Assembly (NCBI RefSeq): GCF_018982945.1
Contig: NZ_JABRXE010000002.1
Coordinates: 1 to 64,000, forward strand
DNA length: 64,000 nucleotides
Source of the DNA: Anaerostipes faecalis
GTDB lineage: Bacteria > Bacillota > Clostridia > Lachnospirales > Lachnospiraceae
Direction of reading: 5' to 3'
The position numbers and the translations under genes were made by a program. The notes beneath the pieces are model-generated. The model searched no databases. It was not told where the DNA came from and saw nothing but the letters and a program-made list of their open reading frames with translations. Numbering within the stretch: position 1 is the first letter of the stretch; the number at the start of each line of letters is the position of its first letter. Shown here in pieces: positions 35,617-44,515 of this stretch.

Positions 35617-36795
35617 ATGGATTATTTCAAACGTGCACAAGAACTAAAAAATGAGACGATTTCCAATCGCCGTTATCTCCACACCAATGCAGAGGTTGGA
35701 CTGGATATGCCAGTTGCACAATCCTTTATCATGAAAAAACTAGAAGAATATGGCCTTAACCCTAAGCCGTGCGGTCATGGTGTTACAGCAACTCTTGGGC
35801 AAGGAGGGAAATGTATTCTTCTCCGTGCGGATATGGATGCTCTTCCAATGCCGGAAGAAAGTGGTCTGGATTTTGCATGCCCAACCGGAGACAAAGCCCA
35901 TGCCTGCGGTCATGATTTCCATGCTGCTATGCTTCTTACCGCTGCAAAAATGCTGAAAGAAAATGAAGATGCACTGGAAGGTACTGTTAAATTTATGTTC
36001 CAGCCTGCAGAAGAAACCTTTGAAGGAAGCAGGGATATGATGGAACATGGAATTCTTGAAAATCCAAAACCTGATGCTGCCCTGGCTTATCATGTCACTG
36101 CCGGACAAATGCCTATCGGCATGTATATGTACAACAACACAGGAACTATGATGTTCTCTGTAGATGGATTTAAAATTACAATTCATGGAAGGGGGTCTCA
36201 TGGTGCTTATCCACAAAATTCCATTGATCCAATTAATATCGGGGTCCATATTCATTTAGGACTTCAGGAACTGATTGCCAGAGAATGTGACCCAACAAAA
36301 TCCAGTTTATTAACTATAGGAAACTTTTCTGCAGGTTCTGCCGCAAATATTATCCCGGATACCGCCGTACTTCAGGGAACCATTCGTACCAATGATAAGG
36401 AGCAACGAAAACTCCTTGTAGGAAGAATGCAGGAAGTCGTAAAACAAACTGCAAAATTATATAGAGGAACTGCTGAAATTGAATTTTTATCAAATGTTCC
36501 ACCTTTAATCTGTGATCCGGAATTTACAACAGAAATTGCCGGTTATATGAAGGATTTAAATATTCCGGAAATGGTTCCAGTACCAAATGCCTCATCCAGC
36601 GCCTCTGAGGATTTTGCATTAATTGCCAATGAAATCCCTTCTTCCTTTATGTATCTCTCCGCAGGATATATGGATGAACGAGGCACTTATAATGCACATA
36701 ACCCTAAAGTTCAATTTAATGAGGATGTCTGCCCATATGGAGCCTGCTGCCTAGCACACTGTGCGACTGAGTGGTTAAATCATCATTCCAAATAA
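35617..36795 (+). CDS. M20-family amidohydrolase (N-acyl amino acid / hippurate hydrolase type)
   Basis: 392 residues, M20D type. Metal-binding residues are seen in RADMDALPMPE, HACGHDFH, FQPAEE and a C-terminal SASEDFA, with a dimerisation domain near 185-290 (HGRGSHGAYPQNSIDPI). Such enzymes remove acyl groups from amino acids or act on indole-acetyl and hippurate-like amides; the substrate is not determined. ATG chosen after CAGGAGGGATTCAA; an upstream in-frame ATG lies before the -10 and is excluded. Confidence 0.95.
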   Translation: MDYFKRAQELKNETISNRRYLHTNAEVGLDMPVAQSFIMKKLEEYGLNPKPCGHGVTATLGQGGKCILLRADMDALPMPEESGLDFACPTGDKAHACGHDFHAAMLLTAAKMLKENEDALEGTVKFMFQPAEETFEGSRDMMEHGILENPKPDAALAYHVTAGQMPIGMYMYNNTGTMMFSVDGFKITIHGRGSHGAYPQNSIDPINIGVHIHLGLQELIARECDPTKSSLLTIGNFSAGSAANIIPDTAVLQGTIRTNDKEQRKLLVGRMQEVVKQTAKLYRGTAEIEFLSNVPPLICDPEFTTEIAGYMKDLNIPEMVPVPNASSSASEDFALIANEIPSSFMYLSAGYMDERGTYNAHNPKVQFNEDVCPYGACCLAHCATEWLNHHSK

Positions 36796-36806
36796 ATAAG
36801 CTAGTT

Positions 36807-36847
36807 AAAAAAGGAAGAAAGCAACAAATGAACTTTCTTCCTTTTTT
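36807..36847. terminator. bidirectional terminator
   Basis: Perfect 15-bp stem AAAAAAGGAAGAAAG/CTTTCTTCCTTTTTT with 11-nt loop. It serves the plus-strand M20 gene and the minus-strand sulfotransferase gene. Confidence 0.92.
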
Positions 36848-36856
36848 CTTACCTGA

Positions 36857-38533
36857 TTATTTGTAATAGAATCCTTTATAATTATATTTCAGAACCCGAT
36901 AAGAATATTTATCTGCTTCATATGTAAATGATCTGATTAATTTTCCATTTTTATCATATTCACCAAATGACTTACTCATACCACTGCTGAATGTAATATT
37001 CCCGCTTAAATGCTGAACACTGCTGACAATAGAAGAATACGGTAATGATATTTTCTGAACCAGCTGATAAGTTCCCTTTTTCTCATCTACCAGATATCTA
37101 TAATAGTAAGAGGAATTACCTTTTGCATATTCCCCAACTCCTGGATATTTGCTCCAGTCAAAGTCCGGAATGGTTGCAGCATTTCCAAAATTATTGTTAA
37201 ACATATATAAATAATACTGTCCTTCCGGCAATGAATTATCATATTCTACTGTAATAGTATGCTGTCCTGCCTGTCCTACAAAATTCCCTTTCTGTTTCAA
37301 CAGATACTTCTCATAAGCAGTCCCGTCATATAATGTTCCGCTATGAATGATATAACTGATTTTTGGATTTTCGTAAATATCCGAAACTTTAATCAAAGCA
37401 CTTTGTTCTCGACTGCTGACAATGATTTGTCCATTATCCAGGATATCCATAGAATTCAGATGAAGCCAATCCAGCTCTGTTCCCCCGTAGGTATTCTTTC
37501 CACCTTCTCTTTGTACTGCATTTTCCCGCATTTCTTTTAAAAGGTCTTCAAAATCAATCAGTTTTTTCACTTGATTGGTTTTTAAATCTACAGAAATCAA
37601 AACATCTTCGATGGTATCCTTCTTTGTATCATTTACCAAACATAAAATTCGTCCGGAATTTTCATCATAACAAAAATCATGATGTAATTCATACTGTCCG
37701 AGATTAATAGTTTTTACAATTTTTCCGATACGATTCATCATGGCGATTTTATTTACATCATAGGAGTAAATCATTTTTCCATTCACAGTAAGAATTCGAT
37801 CAGTACGATAACTATTCAATGGCATTTTCCCACGATTGATTCCATTATTATCATAAAAATAAATATTGGCCGCTTCCGTCTTATCATGTCCAAGAATAGC
37901 AAACAGACCATTGCTCATCTTTGTACTGGAACTTCCCTCTTTAACGTTGGTAATTGCTGGAATTTCAGAATCAGCTGCTGTTGTCACATAAAAATAAGTC
38001 TTTGCAATGGCACGATTCTCTCGATCATAAAAGTTCATGGTTATTTTGTTTTTGGCTCCTGCCACAAGACCTGTAATCTGATATTCATGCTGAAGAGTCA
38101 GATTATTTTTACTATCATTTTTTAAGGTTTGTGTGATTGTCTCTGCTCCATCAGCTTCAATGGTACATTTTACATAGGAATAACGATCTGATACTCCATA
38201 ATAGTAAATTGATGTACTGTTGGTTCCATATGGATTACTGATAAGCAGAGGAGAAGATATCGTATAATCTTTCTTTTCTTTCTTCTCATCAATTTTCTTT
38301 TGTGCTTCTTTCTGATAAGCTTCTGTAAAAATATCCTTTTCCTGATGAGTTATTTTTTCAACTGCTGTCTTAACTTTCTGAAGCTTCACATTGTTATAAA
38401 AATTTTCCTGAGCATACACTCTATACGCAAAATAACTGCAGATTCCTAAAACAATGATCAATATCGTAAGATAATACTTTTCCCGACCCCTCTTGCCTGT
38501 CTTGTTATTATCTGATATCGCTTCTTGCCTCAT
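36857..38533 (-). CDS. membrane-anchored aryl-sulfate sulfotransferase, paralogue 1
   Basis: A 558-residue protein. It has a short basic N-terminus, one membrane anchor (about 20-38), an Ig-like N-terminal ASST domain and a six-bladed beta-propeller. Active-site motifs of PAPS-independent arylsulfotransferases are all present: HHDF (284-287), DWLHLNS (H358), SSREQS (R375) and GQHT (H425). The family moves sulfate between phenolic compounds outside the cytoplasm. ATG chosen because TGGAGG lies upstream; the longer frame has no support. It is about 60 % identical by eye to the next gene. A Cys follows HHDF here but is Met in the paralogue. Confidence 0.92.
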   Translation of the reverse strand: MRQEAISDNNKTGKRGREKYYLTILIIVLGICSYFAYRVYAQENFYNNVKLQKVKTAVEKITHQEKDIFTEAYQKEAQKKIDEKKEKKDYTISSPLLISNPYGTNSTSIYYYGVSDRYSYVKCTIEADGAETITQTLKNDSKNNLTLQHEYQITGLVAGAKNKITMNFYDRENRAIAKTYFYVTTAADSEIPAITNVKEGSSSTKMSNGLFAILGHDKTEAANIYFYDNNGINRGKMPLNSYRTDRILTVNGKMIYSYDVNKIAMMNRIGKIVKTINLGQYELHHDFCYDENSGRILCLVNDTKKDTIEDVLISVDLKTNQVKKLIDFEDLLKEMRENAVQREGGKNTYGGTELDWLHLNSMDILDNGQIIVSSREQSALIKVSDIYENPKISYIIHSGTLYDGTAYEKYLLKQKGNFVGQAGQHTITVEYDNSLPEGQYYLYMFNNNFGNAATIPDFDWSKYPGVGEYAKGNSSYYYRYLVDEKKGTYQLVQKISLPYSSIVSSVQHLSGNITFSSGMSKSFGEYDKNGKLIRSFTYEADKYSYRVLKYNYKGFYYK

Positions 38534-38569
38534 GGTTTCCTCCATTTTATAATTTTTTGTTTCGCAGAT

Positions 38570-38575
38570 ATTATA
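38570..38575 (-). promoter_or_regulatory. possible separate promoter of sulfotransferase paralogue 1
   Basis: A perfect TATAAT on the minus strand in the 110-bp gap between the two paralogues. The upstream TTATTT at 16 bp is a weak -35, so the case is modest. Confidence 0.35.
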
Positions 38576-38643
38576 GCATGGAATCCGCATAAAATAAGGC
38601 TTTTCACAATGTCTCCACAAATGTTTCACAGTTTGGAAACATT

Positions 38644-40326
38644 TTACCAGAAAAACATTCCTTTAAAATTATATTTTAATACACGATAGGAATATTTATT
38701 TGCTTCGTAAGAAAAAGATTTAATTAATTTTCCATCTTTGTCATATTCTCCATACATCTTGCTCATACCACTGCTAAATGGAATGTTTCCATCTAAATGC
38801 TGTACACTGCTGACAATGGAAGAATATGGCAGGGCAAATTGCTGTTCAAGTTTATAGGTTCTATTCTTCTCATCCACCAAAAACTTGCTATAATAAGATG
38901 TCCCTTTTGTAAATTTCCCGACATTTGGATACAGACTCCAGTCAAAGGATGGTATTGATGTTGCCCTTCCAAAATAATTGTTGAACATATAAAGATAATA
39001 TTGTCCTTCCGGCAATGAATCATCATGCTCTACCGTAATAGTATGCTGTCCTGCATTTGGAATTAGTGTTCCTTCTCTCTTCAGCTGATATTTTGCAATA
39101 TCTGTTCCGTTATAAATGGTCCCTCTGTGAATAATATAGTCCAGTTCCGGCTTATCATAAATATTCTTGATTTTAATTAATGAACTGTGTTCACGACTGC
39201 TTAAAATCAGACTGTCATCATCAATCAGATCAAAAGAATTCAGATGAATCCAATCTAATTCTGTTCCCCCATAGGTATTTAACCCACCTTTTCTTTGTAC
39301 GGCAAGACTCCGCATCAAAGGAAGTATTTCTTCACAATCAAATAATTTTGAGGTTTTTCCACTTTTTACATCTACAGATACAATTACATCTTCTATAGTA
39401 TCTTTAGACTTGTCATTTACCAGGCAAAGAATTTTATTATGTTTCTTATCATACATGAAATCATGATGGAATTCATAATTGCCAATTTCAATAGTTTTTG
39501 TTACTCTTCCAAGGCGGTTGGTAAATGCGATCTTATTAAAATCATAGGAATAAACCATCTCTTTTCCTATAAACAGAAAACGATCGGTGCGATATTTATT
39601 TAACGGCATTCTTCCTCTGCTAACCCCGTTATTATCATATAAATAAATATTGGATACATTCGCCTTATCATGTCCAAGAAGTGCAAATAATCCATCACTC
39701 ATCTCCACCTTGCTCTCTCCTGTATTTTTACTTAAAACAGCAGGAATCACATCATCTTCAGGCATATTCACATAAAAATAGGTTTTTCCCACTGCACGTT
39801 TGTCCTCATTATAAAATTCCATGGTAATTTTATTTTTCTGACCTAGCACCAGACCAATAATCTCATATTCATGAGTTGTAACATATTTCTTTCCTGATGC
39901 CGTTTTCAGCTTATGACGATAAATACTTGCTCCTTCAGCTTCCACAGTACAGACTGCATAAGATGCTCGATTGGTTTTTGCATAATAATATAACGAAGTG
40001 GTATAAGTTCCATAGGCATTCTGTACCACCAGTGGTTTTGAAAAATTGTAATTCTTATCCTTCTTCCATTTTTCCAGCTGATTATCTGATTCCTTTTGAT
40101 ACTCTTCCGTAAAAATATCAGAAACTTCATGTTTTACAGTTTTAGGTGTTACCTTAATCTCCTTCTGCTTGACACTTTTAAAAAACTGTTCTTCTTTATA
40201 GTTATGATAGATATTTTTTACTACAAATCCCAAAATCAAACCTGCAATCAAAATAATAGAAACCATAATCTGTTTCTTCTTTTTCTTATGATTCTCCCGT
40301 TCTACTATATCTTTTATGTGTGTCAT
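38644..40326 (-). CDS. membrane-anchored aryl-sulfate sulfotransferase, paralogue 2
   Basis: A 560-residue protein with the same plan as the following gene: basic N-terminus (NHKKKKK), one membrane helix (about 20-38), N-terminal ASST domain and propeller with HHDF, DWIHLNS, SSREHS and GQHT motifs. It lacks the Cys after HHDF. In the E. coli family member a disulfide near the active site matters for function; neither paralogue shows an obvious equivalent pair or a neighbouring dsbAB. ATG chosen with TTGGAGGG upstream. It is transcribed first from a good promoter. Confidence 0.92.
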   Translation of the reverse strand: MTHIKDIVERENHKKKKKQIMVSIILIAGLILGFVVKNIYHNYKEEQFFKSVKQKEIKVTPKTVKHEVSDIFTEEYQKESDNQLEKWKKDKNYNFSKPLVVQNAYGTYTTSLYYYAKTNRASYAVCTVEAEGASIYRHKLKTASGKKYVTTHEYEIIGLVLGQKNKITMEFYNEDKRAVGKTYFYVNMPEDDVIPAVLSKNTGESKVEMSDGLFALLGHDKANVSNIYLYDNNGVSRGRMPLNKYRTDRFLFIGKEMVYSYDFNKIAFTNRLGRVTKTIEIGNYEFHHDFMYDKKHNKILCLVNDKSKDTIEDVIVSVDVKSGKTSKLFDCEEILPLMRSLAVQRKGGLNTYGGTELDWIHLNSFDLIDDDSLILSSREHSSLIKIKNIYDKPELDYIIHRGTIYNGTDIAKYQLKREGTLIPNAGQHTITVEHDDSLPEGQYYLYMFNNYFGRATSIPSFDWSLYPNVGKFTKGTSYYSKFLVDEKNRTYKLEQQFALPYSSIVSSVQHLDGNIPFSSGMSKMYGEYDKDGKLIKSFSYEANKYSYRVLKYNFKGMFFW

Positions 40327-40354
40327 AATTCCCTCCAAAAAATATTTTTGTAAT

Positions 40355-40383
40355 ATTATGTCATATTTTCTTAACATTCGCAA
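40355..40383 (-). promoter_or_regulatory. promoter of sulfotransferase paralogue 2
   Basis: Minus-strand TTGCGA (40378-40383), 17-bp spacer, CATAAT (40355-40360), lying directly downstream of repeat copy D. Confidence 0.65.
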
Positions 40384-40397
40384 CCTATATTTAACAT

Positions 40398-40466
40398 TGT
40401 GTACATTCGCACGGAGCGTTTTTTATTACATAGAAAATTCAAAAGTATTTCCTATGTAATAAAAAA
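40398..40466 (+). repeat. dispersed structured repeat, copy D (3' half only)
   Basis: Matches the last 69 bp of copies A and B: a degraded GTGCACATCC segment, CGGAGCGTTTTTTATTACATAG and the AATTTCCTATGTAATAAAAAA arm. The 5' two thirds are missing. Confidence 0.85.
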
Positions 40467-40494
40467 GGCCAATACCTTTATTAAAGTATTGACC
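40460..40494 (-). terminator. terminator of pheST
   Basis: Stem GGTCAATAC/GTATTGGCC with one mismatch, 10-nt AT loop and a six-T run on the minus strand (40461-40466) supplied by the repeat edge. Confidence 0.85.
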
Positions 40495-40518
40495 CTTTTA
40501 TCATTTTTAATTAGCAGA

Positions 40519-42939
40519 TTATGCTCTCAATTCAATTCCTAAATTTTTCAGTTCCCCAAGAATCTTATCTACAATCTTGCTGACTTCTGCCTCTTCCAAT
40601 GTTCTGTCTTTAGCACGGAATGTCAGAGAATATGCAACAGATTTATATCCTTCTTCAATCTGATTTCCTTCATATACATCGAATAATTCAAAGGATTCCA
40701 GAAGTTTTCCGCCTTTTTCTTTGAAGATTTTTTCAATCTGTCCTACAAAGATGTCTTTTCTCATTACCATACTTAAGTCACGTTTCATTGCAGGGAATTT
40801 TGCAACACCTTCATACTTACGATCAAATGTTGCTTTTTCTACAAGCACAGGCATATCGATCACTGCTACATAAACTTCGCCTTTCATACTGTAATTGTCC
40901 ATAACTTCCGGATGAATCTGTCCAATATAGGCAAGTTTTTCCCCTCCCAGCATTACATCTGCCTGTCTTCCAGGATGGAGAAATGGATGTTCTGTTGTTG
41001 GGAGATATTCTGTTGCTCCTTTCAATCCAAGAGCTTCCATCATATCTTCTAAAACACCTTTTAATGTAAAGAAATCACAGTCGCCATACATTCCGAGAGT
41101 CATTTGCATTCTTTCATCTGGAAGTTCTGTCAGCGGAAGTTCTTTTGGAATATAAATATTTCCAAATTCATATAATCTTACATTAGTATTTCTATGTGCA
41201 AGGTTTGTTGCAAGAGATGTCAGCATTCCATTTAAAGAAATGGTCCTCATAATACTGAAATCTTCACCAAGCGGATTGGAGATTTCAATTGCCTGACGTT
41301 CTTTTGCGTCTTCTGCCAATAACAGTTTGTCAAATACTTTCGGACTTTCAAATGAATATGTCATTCCTCCACTGAAACCATTACGCTCTGCCACATCTCG
41401 ACATACATCTTCCACACGGATTTTAAATGGTTTCTTACCTGCAGTTGCCTCACCTCTTGGAAGAGTTACCGGAATATTATCATACCCAAAGAATCTTGCA
41501 ACTTCTTCTGCAAGATCAGCCATACATCCAAGATCCTGACGGAATGATGGAATCAGAAGTTCATTGGCAGCTTCATCATATTTTAGTTCCAGACGGTTAA
41601 AATATTCTAAAACTTCTTCTTTTGAAACATTCGTTCCAAGAAGTGCATTCATCTTATCAACTTCAAGAGGCAGACGAACCTGTTCTTTTGGGTTTGGATA
41701 TACGTCCACTGCTCCACCTACAACTTCTCCAGCTCCAAGTTCTTCAATCAGCTGACATGCACGATCCATGGCTGCCATTGCATTTTCCGGATCCAATCCC
41801 TTTTCAAATTTACCAGAAGCATCTGTTCTTAATCCAATCTTCTTGGAAGAAAGACGGATATTTGTTCCATCAAAACATGCCGCTTCAAATAATAAAGTCT
41901 GGATGTTATCTGTTACCATAGAATTTTCTCCACCCATGATACCTGCAATACCGATTTCCTTTTCCCCATCACAGATCATCAGAACAGAATCATCCATTGT
42001 ACGTTCTTCCCCATCTAATGTAACAAACTTATCACCTTTTTTTGCACGCCGAACAATGATTTCCTTATTAGCGATGGTTTCCAGATCGTACGCATGCATT
42101 GGCTGTCCATATTCTTCCATAACATAATTTGTAATATCCACCAGATTATTAATTGGTCGAATTCCCATTGCTGATAAACGTCTCTGCATCCATTCTGGTG
42201 AAGGAGCCAGCTTAATGTTTTTCACAACCCTTGCTGTATATCTTGGACAAAGATCCTGATCTTCTACAGTTACTTTAATATAATCATTTACATCTTCATC
42301 ATTTCCGGTTTTGGTTACTACAGGAGGATAAAAATCCTTACGGAATGTTGCAGCTGCTTCTCTTGCCATTCCAATCATACTAAAGCAGTCTACACGATTG
42401 GAAGTAATCTCAAATTCTACTACCGCGTCACGAAGTCCCAGTGCTTCTACCGCATCATCTCCTGGTTTCACATCTTTCTGGAAAATATAAATTCCATATT
42501 CAGGAGCTTCCGGATACATATCTCTATTGCTTCCAAGTTCTTCGATGGAACACATCATACCACAGGATTCAATTCCACGAAGTTTTCCCTTTTTAATCTT
42601 AATCCCATTTTCAGGATTTTTCCCACCGTCATGACCACCGGCAACTCTTCCTCCGTCTAAGACAACAGGAACCAGGTCACCTTCTGATACATTTGGGGCT
42701 CCTGTAACGATCTGAACTGTTTCTGTTCCAACATCCACCTGACAGATAATCAGTTTATCCGCATCCGGATGCTTTTCAATTTTCAATATTTTACCAACAA
42801 CAATTTTCTCTAAATTTTTATCTAAATATGTGATGCTCTCCATATTAGAACCAGATAATGTCATTTTATCTGCATATTCCTGTGGAGTACATTCCAAATC
42901 AGGCACATATGCCTTAATCCATGAAATAGGTGTATCCAT
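40519..42939 (-). CDS. pheT: phenylalanine-tRNA ligase beta subunit
   Basis: 806 residues, full bacterial length. In order: N-terminal tRNA-binding EMAP-like domain (about 40-150; IVVGKILKIEKHPDADKL), B1, B3/B4 editing domain, B5 domain, core and C-terminal ferredoxin-like anticodon-binding domain. With PheS it forms the alpha2-beta2 enzyme. It starts 18 bp after pheS and ends at a terminator. Confidence 0.99.
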   Translation of the reverse strand: MDTPISWIKAYVPDLECTPQEYADKMTLSGSNMESITYLDKNLEKIVVGKILKIEKHPDADKLIICQVDVGTETVQIVTGAPNVSEGDLVPVVLDGGRVAGGHDGGKNPENGIKIKKGKLRGIESCGMMCSIEELGSNRDMYPEAPEYGIYIFQKDVKPGDDAVEALGLRDAVVEFEITSNRVDCFSMIGMAREAAATFRKDFYPPVVTKTGNDEDVNDYIKVTVEDQDLCPRYTARVVKNIKLAPSPEWMQRRLSAMGIRPINNLVDITNYVMEEYGQPMHAYDLETIANKEIIVRRAKKGDKFVTLDGEERTMDDSVLMICDGEKEIGIAGIMGGENSMVTDNIQTLLFEAACFDGTNIRLSSKKIGLRTDASGKFEKGLDPENAMAAMDRACQLIEELGAGEVVGGAVDVYPNPKEQVRLPLEVDKMNALLGTNVSKEEVLEYFNRLELKYDEAANELLIPSFRQDLGCMADLAEEVARFFGYDNIPVTLPRGEATAGKKPFKIRVEDVCRDVAERNGFSGGMTYSFESPKVFDKLLLAEDAKERQAIEISNPLGEDFSIMRTISLNGMLTSLATNLAHRNTNVRLYEFGNIYIPKELPLTELPDERMQMTLGMYGDCDFFTLKGVLEDMMEALGLKGATEYLPTTEHPFLHPGRQADVMLGGEKLAYIGQIHPEVMDNYSMKGEVYVAVIDMPVLVEKATFDRKYEGVAKFPAMKRDLSMVMRKDIFVGQIEKIFKEKGGKLLESFELFDVYEGNQIEEGYKSVAYSLTFRAKDRTLEEAEVSKIVDKILGELKNLGIELRA

Positions 42940-42957
42940 TTTTCTTAATCTCCTTTT

Positions 42958-43977
42958 CTAGAACTGACTTAAAAATCTCTTATCATTTTCATATAATAAA
43001 CGCATATCATCGATTTCGTATTTTAACAGTGCAACTCGTTCTAATCCGATTCCAAATGCAAATCCTGAGTATACTTCCGGATCGATTCCACACATTTTTA
43101 ATACATTTGGATGTACCATTCCACATCCAAGGATTTCAATCCATCCGCTTCCCTTACACATACGGCATCCTTTTCCGCCACATTTAAAGCATGTTACATC
43201 TACCTCAGCACTTGGCTCTGTAAATGGAAAATGATGCGGTCTGAATTTAACTTTTGTATCCGGACCAAAGAACTCTTTTGCAAACTGCTCTAAGGTTCCT
43301 TTTAAATCAGCAAATGTAATGCCTTTATCTACGACCAATCCTTCTACCTGATGGAATGATGGAGAATGAGTTGCATCAACTTCATCAGAACGGAATACTC
43401 TTCCAGGTGCAATCATACGAATTGGCATCTGCCCAGTTTCCATAATACGAGCCTGAACAGGTGATGTCTGTGTTCTCAAAAGAATATCTTTATTAATATA
43501 GAAGGTATCCTGTTCATCTTTCGCAGGATGATTTTCAGGAATATTCAGCATCTCAAAATTGTATTTATCATATTCTACTTCAGGTCCTTCTACTACTTCA
43601 TAACCCATACCAATAAATACACGTTCAAGATCTTCCAATGCAATCTGGTTTGGATGACGATGTCCTTTTTCATGTGTCTTTCCTGGAAGTGTTACATCAA
43701 TGACCTCTTTTTTCATCTTTTCTTCACGAATTTTTTTCTTCAATAAAGTCATTTCTTTTTCCAGTGCTTCTTCGATGACAGTTCTGGTATCATTGACCAT
43801 CTGTCCAATAATTGGACGCTCTTCTTTGGCAACATCTTTCATTCCTTTTAATACCTGAGTCAGTTCACCTTTTTTACCAAGCACAGAAACACGGATATCG
43901 TTTAATGCATCCATAGCATCTGCCTGTTCGATTTTTTCCAAGGCTGCTTTCTTAATTGCCTCTAATCTCTCTTTCAT
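42958..43977 (-). CDS. pheS: phenylalanine-tRNA ligase alpha subunit
   Basis: A 339-residue class II catalytic subunit. It has an N-terminal coiled-coil (1-90), motif 2 around [22 protein letters not shown], and motif 3 at [15 protein letters not shown] Cys-rich [17 protein letters not shown] insert (about 258-276) resembles a zinc knuckle and replaces the usual CR(V)C segment. Start supported by AAAGGAG. A Phe T-box leader lies upstream, but repeat copy B separates the two. Confidence 0.99.
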   Translation of the reverse strand: MKERLEAIKKAALEKIEQADAMDALNDIRVSVLGKKGELTQVLKGMKDVAKEERPIIGQMVNDTRTVIEEALEKEMTLLKKKIREEKMKKEVIDVTLPGKTHEKGHRHPNQIALEDLERVFIGMGYEVVEGPEVEYDKYNFEMLNIPENHPAKDEQDTFYINKDILLRTQTSPVQARIMETGQMPIRMIAPGRVFRSDEVDATHSPSFHQVEGLVVDKGITFADLKGTLEQFAKEFFGPDTKVKFRPHHFPFTEPSAEVDVTCFKCGGKGCRMCKGSGWIEILGCGMVHPNVLKMCGIDPEVYSGFAFGIGLERVALLKYEIDDMRLLYENDKRFLSQF

Positions 43978-44038
43978 TGCTTTTCTCCTTTATATTATTG
44001 TATTTATATTCGGACGAATTCCTTTTTTGAGTAAAAAC

Positions 44039-44058
44039 AAAGCGGCTAAATCCGCTTT
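44039..44058 (-). repeat. small hairpin resembling the repeat terminus
   Basis: AAAGCGG-CTAAAT-CCGCTTT, a perfect 7-bp hairpin 62 bp upstream of pheS and 37 bp from the repeat copy B end. It is followed by GTTTTTAC on the minus strand. It resembles the AGCGGACAAGTCCGCT end of the repeat and could be a decayed terminus or a weak terminator. Confidence 0.5.
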
Positions 44059-44095
44059 AGCATAACAAGGTCTCTCCTATTGAAAAAAGAACAAC

Positions 44096-44267
44096 GCGGA
44101 CAAGTCCGCTATCAACTCCCTGTATCCCTCAATCATGAGGGACTTGCTCCGCTTTGCGTGCCGATGTGCAGCAGTTTTAACTGCTTTCCTTTGCACATCG
44201 TGCACATCCACGCGGAGCGTTTTTTATTACATAGGAAATTCAAAGGAATTTCCTATGTAATGAAAAA
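44096..44267 (+). repeat. dispersed structured repeat, copy B (full length)
   Basis: A 172-bp near-identical match to copy A across its whole length. It shows the same hairpin chain: GCGGACAAGTCCGC; CCCTCAATCATGAGGG; nested GCTCCGC/GCGGAGC with CGATGTGCA/TGCACATCG and AGCAGTTTTAACTGCT; then TTACATAGGAAATT with its inverse. Its left end is 119 bp from pheS, and its right end abuts the T-box terminator. Confidence 0.92.
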
Positions 44268-44480
44268 GAACCCGTCCACAAAGGGACGAGTCCTTGTATT
44301 TACTCGCGGTACCACCCTAATTCCTATGATAAACCATTTTTACCATAAGCACTTAGTTTCTGCATAACGGGCAGCTTCCGTTATCTCCTACTGATGAAAC
44401 TTATCACGTTCAAAGATACAGCTACGGTGTGAAATTCGGAAGATTTCTCTTCTTACTGTGCACCATCAATGCCTTTAACA
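44263..44480 (-). promoter_or_regulatory. T-box leader controlling pheST
   Basis: Minus-strand GGGTGGTACCGCG (44305-44317) is the T-box antiterminator core that pairs with the uncharged tRNA 3' end. It is followed by a terminator with stem GGACTCGTCC/GGACGGGTTC (44268-44293) and five Ts. An upstream stem ATAACGG/CCGTTAT (near 44360-44380) fits stem III. Stem I appears short (about 70 nt). A UUC that could be the Phe specifier occurs at 44431-44433, but I could not fold it with certainty. pheS downstream supports Phe specificity. Confidence 0.85.
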
Positions 44481-44486
44481 TTCCTT

Positions 44487-44515
44487 ATTCTATACACAAG
44501 CTAATAAAAAGTCAA
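44487..44515 (-). promoter_or_regulatory. promoter of T-box/pheST
   Basis: Minus-strand TTGACT (44510-44515), 17-bp spacer, TAGAAT (44487-44492). Its -35 overlaps the stop codon of the upstream EamA gene. Confidence 0.8.

Noticed and set aside
44080-44367. 95-codon plus-strand open frame through repeat copy B and the T-box
   Set aside because: It runs across a palindromic repeat and a structured RNA leader, has no ribosome site, and copy A does not keep the frame as a protein.
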